This document shows, piece by piece, positions 1 to 7,132 of a stretch of 50,000 nucleotides of DNA. The position numbers were made by a program, and so were the translations under genes. Source of the DNA: JANLTP01 sp031363055 (lineage in GTDB: Bacteria > Pseudomonadota > Gammaproteobacteria > Burkholderiales > Burkholderiaceae_E); assembly GCA_031363055.1 (NCBI GenBank), contig JANLTP010000027.1, positions 1 to 50,000 of the forward strand. The letters are read 5' to 3'. Numbering within the stretch: position 1 is the stretch's first letter; each line of letters opens with the position of its first letter. The notes beneath the pieces are model-generated. The model was not told where the DNA came from. It ran no database searches and worked only from the letters and a program-made list of their open reading frames with translations.

Positions 1-968
1 CACGAAAGGCGCCGCGCGGTCTGCGCTGCCAGTGCCGAGCCGTCTTCGAGTTCGCATCGACCAGCGCCGTTGTGATTCAGGCTTTCAGCATCGATATGAA
101 TCACGATCTGCTGGCGTTCGCCGCCACTCAAGGCCTCGTAACCATGCTTCAGAAACGACTCGGCGAATAGCGCCAGCGCATCGGCACGGTACTGCATGAT
201 GTTCTCGGCTCGGGACGGTTTGTAGGTCGCGGACGTTTCCGCAGAAACGTCGCCGGAAACGCCACTGGAAATACCACAGGAAACGTCACTGGAAACGGTA
301 CTTGAGACGCCACTCGAGATGCCACTGGAAACTCCCGCAGCAGTTTTCGCCGAACGATCGGCCTTCCAGAAGTCTTCGGTGGCCACCTCGAGCGCTTTCA
401 CCAGCACCGCACCGCTCTCAGCCGGCAGTCGAGCGTTGAGCACCAGCGAGCCGTCGTCGTCATAAAAGTAGCGAACCGAGCGGTTGGCAAACTGCAGCGC
501 CTCTCGGGTCAGTTCGGCCGCATCCTGCGCACGCCGGTATTGCCGAACCAGCTTCTCGACGTGACTGGCGGTGCCGTGCACGGCGATCATCAGTAGCGTG
601 TCTTCAGTCTCGGGTGTAGCGACGCGAGTTAACGCACGCACCTTGGAGTAGCTCAGTGCACCTCGAGCCATTGACGCCGAAATCAGTGGTAACTTTTCGA
701 GCGCGTGCGCCACGCGTATTTTCTCTCTTGCCGCACCAAGATCGAGGCCGCACTTCCAGTTCAACCAGTGGGCGAAGGACTGCGTTGCGCCATCGCCCCA
801 GCCGTCGCGACGATCGAACTCGGCGATCAACATGAGCCAGCGATGATTGGCCGCGTTCAGGTTGCCGGCCAGTTCGGTGATCTGTGCTTCGAGTTCGGCG
901 ATCGATATTGGATTCGATATTTGAGTCGAGATTGGATCGAAAATCAGGGTCGAATCAGCAAGGTTCAT
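1..968 (-). CDS. DUF222/HNH endonuclease-family protein (13E12 type), 5' part
   Basis: The gene is open at the left window edge, so only about 322 N-terminal residues are visible. The reading frame starts at ATG 968 and holds a DUF222-type domain, with family-like stretches such as FDRRDGWGDGATQSFAHWLN and a GRCELEDG segment near the edge. The HNH nuclease motif of this family would lie beyond the window. DUF222 proteins are mobile, multicopy genes of unproven function; nuclease activity is inferred from the family only. Two low-complexity blocks interrupt it: a tetrapeptide repeat [G/S]-[V/I]-S-S inside the domain linker and an S-x-x-I repeat near the N-terminus. Family assignment is fairly sure; function is not. 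Confidence 0.8.
   Translation of the reverse strand, partial: MNLADSTLIFDPISTQISNPISIAELEAQITELAGNLNAANHRWLMLIAEFDRRDGWGDGATQSFAHWLNWKCGLDLGAAREKIRVAHALEKLPLISASMARGALSYSKVRALTRVATPETEDTLLMIAVHGTASHVEKLVRQYRRAQDAAELTREALQFANRSVRYFYDDDGSLVLNARLPAESGAVLVKALEVATEDFWKADRSAKTAAGVSSGISSGVSSTVSSDVSCGISSGVSGDVSAETSATYKPSRAENIMQYRADALALFAESFLKHGYEALSGGERQQIVIHIDAESLNHNGAGRCELEDGSALAAQTARRLS
243..338. repeat. 12-bp minisatellite, about 8 units, in frame inside the DUF222 gene
   Basis: Successive 12-bp units of the type GGAAACGYCACT run from 243 to 338 with one to four mismatches each. On the minus strand they encode a tetrapeptide repeat G-[V/I]-S-S. Because 12 is a multiple of 3, copy number can change without breaking the frame. 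Unit divergence suggests an old array. Confidence 0.85.
904..951. repeat. 12-bp imperfect tandem repeat near the DUF222 start
   Basis: Four degenerate 12-bp units (first unit GATATTGGATTC at 904-915, then 916-927, 928-939, 940-951) encode a repeated S-x-x-I pattern at roughly residues 6-21 of the DUF222 protein. It has the same unit length as the larger array in the same gene. Confidence 0.65.
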
Positions 969-1247
969 AGGGAACTCAATAACTGTAATTAATAACAGTA
1001 TTTTATCGCGAATGTATTTCAAGTTCAACAGTCTCTGGTCTGTTTTTTATAATGAATCACGAGTAACGCACTAGTATAAATTTGGAACATTACGAGCAAA
1101 CTGGTCGTTCAGCCGCGACCGCAGTTCAATGCCTAAAGTACGATTCTCAGCGCCGACTTTCTCGAGCGCTATTTGGAGAGAATTAATGAGTGCGTATGTC
1201 ATTTTCGACGTAGAGTTCCGCGTTCCTGGTGTGTTATCGGATCGTCA
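969..1247. promoter_or_regulatory. Intergenic region with a small inverted repeat upstream of DUF222
   Basis: No gene is seen in these 279 bases. An inverted repeat, ACTGT-N8-ACAGT at 982-999, lies 14 bases before the DUF222 start in an A/T-rich stretch that could hold the minus-strand promoter. A weak hairpin followed by T residues is present near 1035-1055 but faces no plus-strand gene. The operator role is a guess. Confidence 0.3.
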
Positions 1248-2126
1248 TTAGACGCGTCGCCCGATCAGCCCAACCGACAAGGCGGTACCGAGCAAAACGA
1301 TCGCGCATCCGGCAAACATCTGCATCGTAATAGGTTCGCCCAAATACAGTGAACCGGCGATCATCGCGGTCACCGGATTCAGAAACATGACCGACATGGC
1401 GGCGACGGTTCCGGCGCGCGTCAGCAGTCGAAAATAGATCAGGGTTCCGAGCGCGGTGCTCGCTGCGCCCAGCAACAGCAACTCGAGCCAGGCGCGCAGG
1501 CCGGGCATCTGTTTGGGCATCTCTGACCAGGCGAATGGCGCCATGATGCACATGGCAATCACAATCGTCCCAACCGATGTTGTCAACGGATGGGCCGCGC
1601 CCAGACGCAGGCGAGTGTAGGGCCCGGCGGTCGCCCAGATCAGCGCGCTGGCAAGCACGGCCAGAATTGCCGGACCTGATCCGCCGCCGCCGAAGGTCAA
1701 CTTGCCCCAGACCAGCACGGTGACGCCGACGATGCCCAACAGCAGGCCGACGACGCGCGACTGAGCAATCCGTTCACCCAACCAGACGTAGCCGACCACT
1801 GCACCGAACAGCGGCATGGTGGAATTCAGAATCGCCGACATGCCGGCCGGAATTGACAGCGCTGCAAAGGCCAGCAACAGGTACGGTAGCGCGGTTGAAA
1901 TGATGCCGAGCGCGAACAGCGGCCGTTTGTGCTGGCGCGCGTCGGCCAGTCCGACGCGCCAGATCAGAATCGGCAGCAGGATCAGACTGGCAATCAGCAA
2001 GCGCAGGAATACGATCGGCGCGGGACCGAATTCGGGCGCCGCCGAGCGCATCAGAAAATACGACGAACCCCAAAGTATCGACAGCAGGACGATTTCAAAC
2101 GCGTCGATCGGCTTGATTCGATTCAA
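1248..2126 (-). CDS. EamA/DMT-family membrane exporter
   Basis: This is a 292-residue, strongly hydrophobic protein with about ten membrane segments arranged as two EamA repeats. Typical signs are the LSILWGSSYFLMR start of repeat one, an STMPLFGAVVGYVWLGER stretch ending it, and FLNPVTAMIAGSLYLGE in repeat two. The family exports amino acids and other small metabolites; the substrate cannot be told from sequence. No ATG fits the start: TTG 2126 is the only credible initiator, so the N-terminus is uncertain. It follows ctaB on the same strand, separated by an 18-bp tandem duplication, but has no evident link to the oxidase operon. Confidence 0.85.
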   Translation of the reverse strand: MNRIKPIDAFEIVLLSILWGSSYFLMRSAAPEFGPAPIVFLRLLIASLILLPILIWRVGLADARQHKRPLFALGIISTALPYLLLAFAALSIPAGMSAILNSTMPLFGAVVGYVWLGERIAQSRVVGLLLGIVGVTVLVWGKLTFGGGGSGPAILAVLASALIWATAGPYTRLRLGAAHPLTTSVGTIVIAMCIMAPFAWSEMPKQMPGLRAWLELLLLGAASTALGTLIYFRLLTRAGTVAAMSVMFLNPVTAMIAGSLYLGEPITMQMFAGCAIVLLGTALSVGLIGRRV

Positions 2127-2150
2127 TCGATCAGGCCGCCCATTCCAGAA

Positions 2151-2186
2151 TGAATGACCACTGCAAATTGAACTACCACGGCAAAT
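2151..2186. repeat. 18-bp tandem duplication covering the ctaB stop codon
   Basis: Two adjacent 18-bp units (2151-2168 and 2169-2186) differ at three positions. The right-hand unit contains the ctaB stop (2173-2175); the left-hand unit lies in the spacer before the EamA gene. It is one of five similar junction repeats in this window. Confidence 0.8.
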
Positions 2187-3117
2187 AGTGGTCGATCAGC
2201 AAGGCCAGAAACAGCAGTCCCAGGTACTCGATCGAGTACCGAAACAGGCGCTTTGAAAGGGCGTCGCTATATGAGCGCATCAGCTTGACGGCCAGGTGCA
2301 GAAAGATGACACCCAGCACCAAGGCGCTGACGAGGTAAAACCAGCCGCTCATCCAGATCGTGAACGGCAGGACGGTGGCTGCAATCATCAGAATCGAATA
2401 AAGCACGATATGCAGACGCGTGAATTCTGAGCCGTGAGTAACGGGTAGCATCGGCAGTCCGGATTTCTTGTAATCCTCGATCCGGTACAGCGCCAGCGCC
2501 CAGAAATGCGGCGGCGTCCACAAAAAAATAATCAGGCACAGGATCAGGGATTCGGCCGATACCGTCCCGGTGGCAGCCGCCCATCCCAGCACTGGCGGCA
2601 TCGCACCGGATGCTCCGCCAATCACAATGTTCTGCGGTGTCGCCGGTTTGAGCATGGCCGTATAGATGACGGCGTAGCCGGCAAAGGTTCCCAAGGTCAG
2701 CCACATGGTCAGTGGATTGACCCATTCGTGCAGGACGATCATCCCCAAGCTGCCGACAATGGACGCAAATACCAGTGTTTCGGTCGTCGTGAGGGTGCCG
2801 CGTGGCAAGGCGCGACCGCGAGTGCGGGCCATCTTCGCGTCGATACGCTGCTCAATAAGGCAGTTGATGGAAAAGGCGGCCCCCGCAAATAGGCCTATGC
2901 CCAGGCTACCCAGCAGGACCACTTGGGCCGTCGGCAGGCCGGGTGACGGTACCGCGAGGAACATGCCGATGACGGCGGTAAATACGGCCATCAGCGTCAC
3001 TCGTGGTCTGGTCAGCGAAACAAACTCCTGAAACTTATCGGCGCAGATGGCGAACGCGGCCGTTACAGGTTTGACCGAGGTCAGCGAACCGGTAGTTCCA
3101 GCTTCAGGTAAGGCCAT
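2173..3117 (-). CDS. ctaB: Protoheme IX farnesyltransferase (heme O synthase)
   Basis: This integral membrane prenyltransferase of about 314 residues converts heme B to heme O, the precursor of heme A for the oxidase encoded upstream. UbiA-family signs include the polar loop after the second segment (QRIDAKMARTRGRALPRG), PPHFWALALYRIEDYKKSG, and about eight to nine membrane segments. I chose ATG 3117 because GGAGCG lies nine bases upstream; a TTG at 3165 would extend it into the PCu(A)C gene. It ends the oxidase operon. cyoE is the equivalent name in other bacteria. Confidence 0.93.
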   Translation of the reverse strand: MALPEAGTTGSLTSVKPVTAAFAICADKFQEFVSLTRPRVTLMAVFTAVIGMFLAVPSPGLPTAQVVLLGSLGIGLFAGAAFSINCLIEQRIDAKMARTRGRALPRGTLTTTETLVFASIVGSLGMIVLHEWVNPLTMWLTLGTFAGYAVIYTAMLKPATPQNIVIGGASGAMPPVLGWAAATGTVSAESLILCLIIFLWTPPHFWALALYRIEDYKKSGLPMLPVTHGSEFTRLHIVLYSILMIAATVLPFTIWMSGWFYLVSALVLGVIFLHLAVKLMRSYSDALSKRLFRYSIEYLGLLFLALLIDHYLPW

Positions 3118-3142
3118 GAGACTCGCTCCAACTCGCGCGTTG

Positions 3143-3589
3143 TTACTTTCGGACTTCGAAGGCAAATGGTACGACCAGCCCCCCTTGAAATTGTAGATTG
3201 ATGTTGACGCGATCGCCGACGCGCAACGCCTGAGTCGGGTTCATCAGCATCAAGTGCAATCCGCCCGGCGCAAAGGCGACACTGGCATTCGGCGCCAACT
3301 CGATTTGTGAAGTGTGCATCATGGCTGCCATGCCGTCCTTCTCCGTGGTCCGATGAATCATGACTTCGCCGAAGCCGGCACTGCTCGCGCCAATAAGAAC
3401 CTGCTGCCGCGTGCCGTTGTTGCGCATCGACATGTAGCCGGCCGTCATGTCGACGCCAGGTGGTGATTCGCGAATCCAGGCGTCACGCACGGTCACGCGA
3501 TGGTCATCATCGGCCGCCAGAGTAAGCTGCGGCGCAACGCTCAACAGTGCTACGCACGGACCGACCAACAGCCATTCGCGCCGTCTCAT
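3143..3589 (-). CDS. Periplasmic copper chaperone PCu(A)C
   Basis: This 148-residue exported protein has an N-terminal signal peptide (RRREWLLVGPCVALLSVAP region) and the PCu(A)C metal site pattern H-x(10)-M-x(~21)-H-x-M, seen as MIHRTTEKDGMAAMMH and later GLHLMLM. The family delivers Cu(I) to the CuA centre of cytochrome oxidase together with SCO. It overlaps the end of the SCO gene by four bases (ATGA) and precedes ctaB, exactly where an oxidase assembly factor is expected. Confidence 0.92.
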   Translation of the reverse strand: MRRREWLLVGPCVALLSVAPQLTLAADDDHRVTVRDAWIRESPPGVDMTAGYMSMRNNGTRQQVLIGASSAGFGEVMIHRTTEKDGMAAMMHTSQIELAPNASVAFAPGGLHLMLMNPTQALRVGDRVNINLQFQGGLVVPFAFEVRK

Positions 3590-4272
3590 CTCACGGGTCC
3601 TTCTTCAAGTTCTCGCAGAACCAGGAAACGTTTGCTGATCGTTTCGGCATCATGCGGCGACGACAGGACCGCGTGATAACGAGCCAGTGGATCGACCAGA
3701 AAGACGGCCGATGTATGAAAAACACGATAGTCATCACTTCCCGGTGTCGTGGCTGAAAGTTCATAGACCGCGCCCAATTGTCGCGCCAGATTACCAAGTT
3801 CCGAGTTGCTGCCGGTCACGCCGTTGAATGACGAATCGAAATGCGTCACGTATTGCCCCAGCTTGGCCGGGGTATCGCGTTTTGGATCGACCGAGATAAA
3901 TACGAATTGCATCGGCGTGGCGGCGGCGGCCGCGGGCTTGGGGGCAGGGGTGCGGTCGGCGACCTTGTTGCGGACACCGGCCAGTACCGACAGGGTCGTC
4001 GGGCAGATATCCGGGCAGGAAGTGAAGCCGAAAAACAGGAACGACCATTTACCTTTCAGACTCGCCAGATCAAAGCTGTGTTGTTCATGGTCGGTCAGCG
4101 AAAATGCGGTTATTTGCTTTGGAGACGGCAACACCGTCATACCCTGCGTAGGTAATAGCGTACCCCGCGAATTCTGCTCCCGATAGATCGTCGCGACGAA
4201 GCTGCCTGCGAGCACTGCCGCCAGAACCACCGTGGCGATCGTCAGGCCGAACTTGATGGTCAGAGCATTCAA
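3586..4272 (-). CDS. SCO1/SenC-family copper chaperone
   Basis: This thioredoxin-fold copper chaperone and thiol reductant for the CuA site has one N-terminal membrane anchor (TIKFGLTIATVVLAAVLAG). The copper/redox motif is SCPDICP and the third ligand is the His of VFHTSAVFLVDP. No ATG lies in a sensible place. TTG 4272, whose bases overlap the stop of the preceding gene (TTGA), gives 228 residues and implies translational coupling; a longer in-frame extension would run through the neighbour. An Ala/Pro-rich insert (PAPKPAAAAATP) sits before the MQFVFISVDP strand. Confidence 0.9.
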   Translation of the reverse strand: MNALTIKFGLTIATVVLAAVLAGSFVATIYREQNSRGTLLPTQGMTVLPSPKQITAFSLTDHEQHSFDLASLKGKWSFLFFGFTSCPDICPTTLSVLAGVRNKVADRTPAPKPAAAAATPMQFVFISVDPKRDTPAKLGQYVTHFDSSFNGVTGSNSELGNLARQLGAVYELSATTPGSDDYRVFHTSAVFLVDPLARYHAVLSSPHDAETISKRFLVLRELEEGPVR

Positions 4273-4829
4273 CTGTGCCGGACCATGCCGGTTCTCTCCT
4301 GTAACGCAATCAGCCAATGATGAGTCGAAGGTCCAGTACCGGCCGATTCTATGGTCGGATGCGTCTTCAGGAGTTTGGTAAGGATCGATTCCTGTCGATC
4401 TTCGAGATCGACAAAAAAGAGATGTTTGCCTTCGCTCAGGGCTTTCTCGAAGCGCGCAAATCGGTGGTTCGGTCGCTGTATGCCGAGCAGCCCACCTTCC
4501 CAGGTGCAAAGACCCAGCAACACGACCGCCAGGAATACGGCCGGCGTCCAGCCGACGCTGCTTTGGGTCCAGCCGGCAAAGTAGGCGACCGCGAGCACCA
4601 GCACAAAGGCAACGGCACCGACGACTGCACCGCGTAACGTCAGGTGAATGATGTCACTCTTCATCAGTGACTGAACCTCGTGAAGGTGATGATGATGCTT
4701 GACATCGGTATCGTTGCGGCTGAGAACGTGAATGTGCGGGGTTGAAACGCCATTGGCCTCGAGCTGTTCCTCAAAGACTTCGAGGTCGTCGAGATTGGTG
4801 CTGATGAAGTAGTGCCTGAGCATATGCAT
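4269..4829 (-). CDS. Conserved two-segment membrane protein of the oxidase operon
   Basis: This 186-residue protein has a soluble N-terminal half containing a KHHHHLHE cluster, two membrane segments (about residues 68-85 and 94-112), and a polar C-terminal part. The start at ATG 4829 has an excellent AGGAGG site six bases away. I do not recognise a characterised function. Similar small proteins with an N-terminal DDLE..E..L pattern occur in proteobacteria without a firm role. The His cluster beside copper chaperone genes could bind metal, which is inference. Its stop overlaps the SCO start. Confidence 0.7.
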   Translation of the reverse strand: MHMLRHYFISTNLDDLEVFEEQLEANGVSTPHIHVLSRNDTDVKHHHHLHEVQSLMKSDIIHLTLRGAVVGAVAFVLVLAVAYFAGWTQSSVGWTPAVFLAVVLLGLCTWEGGLLGIQRPNHRFARFEKALSEGKHLFFVDLEDRQESILTKLLKTHPTIESAGTGPSTHHWLIALQERTGMVRHS

Positions 4830-4844
4830 ATCTATCTCCTCCTT

Positions 4845-5381
4845 TTATTTCGACTGCGCCACCATGAAGTCGACCGCCGACTTGACCTCGGCGTCGCTCA
4901 ACGCCGGATTGCCGCCCTTGGCCGGCATGACCCCGGCGCTGCTCTGCGTGCCGTTCAGAGCGCTGGCGTACAGCGTCTCCTGGCCCTTCGCCAATCGTTT
5001 GGCCCACTGTTCCTTGTCCTCGAGCTTGGGCGAGCCGGCGATGCCGGCACCGTGACAAACGACGCAAGTGGTCTTGTAGATTTCCGGTCCATCGCGTGCC
5101 GCCGTGGTTACCGTTGCAGCCGCTGCAGCCGTCGGGGCCGCTGTCGTTGCCTGCGCGGTATCCACCGGCGGTTGTGCCCCAGGCGTGGCAAAGACGTTAC
5201 TGCCGACCGGTCTGATACGATCGGTGACGCTGAGCCCATTGCTCAATAATCCGAGTCGATATTGCGGTAGCCTGCCGGGAATCTGGCGATGGTGGCTCAC
5301 CAGCACAAACATGAACGCCATCAGCGCCAGGCTGGCGCCAAGAATGATCACCGCGTGCTTCGTATAGCGCTGTTCTGTCAT
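4845..5381 (-). CDS. Membrane-anchored cytochrome c5-like protein
   Basis: This 178-residue protein has an N-terminal membrane anchor (about residues 9-29), an Ala/Thr-rich linker (about 75-95) and one C-terminal monoheme domain. The heme site is CVVCHG and the likely axial Met is in GVMPAKGGNP, the arrangement seen in c5-type cytochromes. It probably carries electrons to the oxidase from the periplasmic side. It overlaps the subunit IV gene by four bases (ATGA), so it belongs to the same operon. Confidence 0.9.
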   Translation of the reverse strand: MTEQRYTKHAVIILGASLALMAFMFVLVSHHRQIPGRLPQYRLGLLSNGLSVTDRIRPVGSNVFATPGAQPPVDTAQATTAAPTAAAAATVTTAARDGPEIYKTTCVVCHGAGIAGSPKLEDKEQWAKRLAKGQETLYASALNGTQSSAGVMPAKGGNPALSDAEVKSAVDFMVAQSK

Positions 5382-5704
5382 GGCTGACCTTTGAGAAAGA
5401 AAACGCTTCGGGTCAGAAATGTATAGTCAGCCTCGAGGGCGCCAATGCCAATGAAAAACAGCAGCAAGATCGGCGGCGTCAGAACGGCGTAGACCAACGC
5501 CAGCCGCTCCCAGACCATGTGCATGAATACGGCGATGATGAGTCCGGCCTTCAACAACATGAACACAATGATCAAGGTCCATCGCAGGTAACCTTGGACG
5601 TGGAAATAGTCGACCATGTAGGAGAAAGCGCTCAATACGAACAGCAGCCCCCAAATCTTGAAGTAGATACCGATCGGATGTTGTTGACCCTGCGCATGCG
5701 CCAC
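5378..5704 (-). CDS. Cytochrome c oxidase subunit IV (prokaryotic type)
   Basis: This small protein has three membrane segments and the family hallmarks LKAGLIIAVFMHMVWERLAL and a C-terminal VFFLKGQP. I chose GTG 5704, nine bases after the preceding stop, because a GGGGG tract lies just before it; this gives 108 residues. A longer start at 5749 would overlap the subunit III gene. The subunit stabilises the oxidase complex and has no cofactor. Confidence 0.85.
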   Translation of the reverse strand: MAHAQGQQHPIGIYFKIWGLLFVLSAFSYMVDYFHVQGYLRWTLIIVFMLLKAGLIIAVFMHMVWERLALVYAVLTPPILLLFFIGIGALEADYTFLTRSVFFLKGQP

Positions 5705-5712
5705 GATGCCCC

Positions 5713-6447
5713 CTACCAGAGATAGAAAAATGCGAAGATGAATACCCAAACAAGATCGACGAAGTGCCAGTACAGGCCCATGATTTCGACGATTTCATAG
5801 TTGCCCTTGCGGCCGGTCAGAAATCCAGGCTTCTCGTTATCCAGATCGCCTCGGCGGACCTTGATCGCCACGATAATCAGGAAGATCACGCCGATCGTCA
5901 CGTGTGTTCCGTGAAAGCCGGTGACCATAAAGAAGACCGATCCGAATTGGGCGGCACCCATCGGATTGCCCCAAGGGCGCACGCCTTCTTCGACAATCAA
6001 CTTGGTCCATTCGAAGGCTTGCATGCCGACGAATGAGGCGCCCAAAATCGCTGTCGCCACCAGCAAATAAAAGGTGGTGCGGCGATCTTTCCGATAGCCG
6101 AAGTTCACGGCCATCGCCATCGTGCCGCTGCTGCTGATCAGAATGAACGTCATGATCGCGATCAGGACCAACGGAACCTTGCTGCCAAACAGCGTCAAGG
6201 CGAATACTTCACTGGGGTTGGGCCATGGCTCCGTGGTGGACATTCGCACGGTCATGTAGGAGATCAGGAAGGCACTGAAAATGAAGGTGTCGCTGACGAG
6301 GAAAATCCACATCATCGCCTTGCCCCAAGGGGCCGTCTTGAAGGTCCGTTGATCCGACGACCAGTCGGAGACGAATCCCTCCATACCGGGGGCCAGCACC
6401 GCCGGCGGTGCAAGCACTTGCGGAACAGCGTGATGTGTCGTTGTCAT
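5713..6447 (-). CDS. Cytochrome c oxidase subunit III (CoxP-like)
   Basis: This 244-residue heme-copper oxidase subunit III has about five to seven membrane segments. Family motifs are WIFLVSDTFIFSAFLISYM near the start, MVTGFHGTHVTIGVIFLI, and a terminal YWHFVDLVWVFIFAFFYLW. It is the second of two adjacent subunit III proteins, an arrangement known from coxMNOP of Bradyrhizobium. The two copies differ in length and sequence and are not a recent duplication. Subunit III keeps proton-pumping oxidases stable during turnover. Confidence 0.92.
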   Translation of the reverse strand: MTTTHHAVPQVLAPPAVLAPGMEGFVSDWSSDQRTFKTAPWGKAMMWIFLVSDTFIFSAFLISYMTVRMSTTEPWPNPSEVFALTLFGSKVPLVLIAIMTFILISSSGTMAMAVNFGYRKDRRTTFYLLVATAILGASFVGMQAFEWTKLIVEEGVRPWGNPMGAAQFGSVFFMVTGFHGTHVTIGVIFLIIVAIKVRRGDLDNEKPGFLTGRKGNYEIVEIMGLYWHFVDLVWVFIFAFFYLW

Positions 6448-6456
6448 ATTGGCGGT

Positions 6457-7113
6457 CTATCGGATCCCACAAAGCTTCAACAAAAGATCCAGATTGTTGC
6501 CCGTGAAGAGCAGCACAAACAGGACCACCCAAACCAGCAAAAGGAAGTGCCAATAAAGTGCGCACAACTCGACACTCTGTCGCATTTTTTCGGTATCGAA
6601 CTTGCCCCACACTCGAGTAATGGCGCGGCCCCAGGCGACCAGCCCGCCCAGAAGATGCAGGCCATGAACGCCGGTAATCATGTAGAAGAATCCGATCGCC
6701 GGATTCGCCATGTCGAAGTTCACCATCGCGCTCAGTTGCTTCCACGCCAGTATCTGTCCGAACAGAAACACGATCGTGAAACCGCCGGCGGCCAACAGCG
6801 CGATGCGCATGGTGTCGATTCGTCCCTGGCGCACCGACGACAGCGCCCACTGCAGCGCTACGCTGCCCAGGAACAGCACCAGCGTATTGGCCCACAGCAG
6901 TCGCAGTTGCGGTGCTGGACGCCAGTCTTCGTAGCCCATGCGACCGCCATAGGCGACCACCATCAGCATGAACAGGGTCGCGACCACGCCGAGGAAGATC
7001 CGCAGCATGAGTTTCTTGACCGGTTCGGTATCGACACCGCCGGCGTATTGGTTATCGGTCAGGCCCTGATCGGCGAGCCAGGGTTTGGCAGTCAATGCCT
7101 GGAGAATTCCCAT
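6457..7113 (-). CDS. Cytochrome c oxidase subunit III family protein (CoxO-like)
   Basis: This is the first of two subunit III paralogues, 218 residues long from ATG 7113, which has GGAAGAG seven bases upstream. Longer in-frame extensions would overlap coxN. Subunit III signs are FYMITGVHGLHLLGGLVAWG and LCALYWHFLLLVWVVLFVLL. It lies 19 bases after subunit I. The name follows the coxMNOP arrangement; the exact division of labour between the two subunit III proteins is unknown. Confidence 0.9.
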   Translation of the reverse strand: MGILQALTAKPWLADQGLTDNQYAGGVDTEPVKKLMLRIFLGVVATLFMLMVVAYGGRMGYEDWRPAPQLRLLWANTLVLFLGSVALQWALSSVRQGRIDTMRIALLAAGGFTIVFLFGQILAWKQLSAMVNFDMANPAIGFFYMITGVHGLHLLGGLVAWGRAITRVWGKFDTEKMRQSVELCALYWHFLLLVWVVLFVLLFTGNNLDLLLKLCGIR

Positions 7114-7132
7114 GTCGTGGCTCTTCCGTTGC

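Noticed and set aside
243..338. CRISPR-like regular array
   Set aside because: Units are 12 bp, contiguous and coding, without spacers.
1035..1056. Hairpin with T tract that might be a terminator
   Set aside because: The stem is only about five pairs and no plus-strand gene ends there.
4273..4509. N-terminal extension of the SCO protein
   Set aside because: It runs through the neighbouring gene in another frame and encodes no family residues; the TTG overlapping the previous stop fits better.
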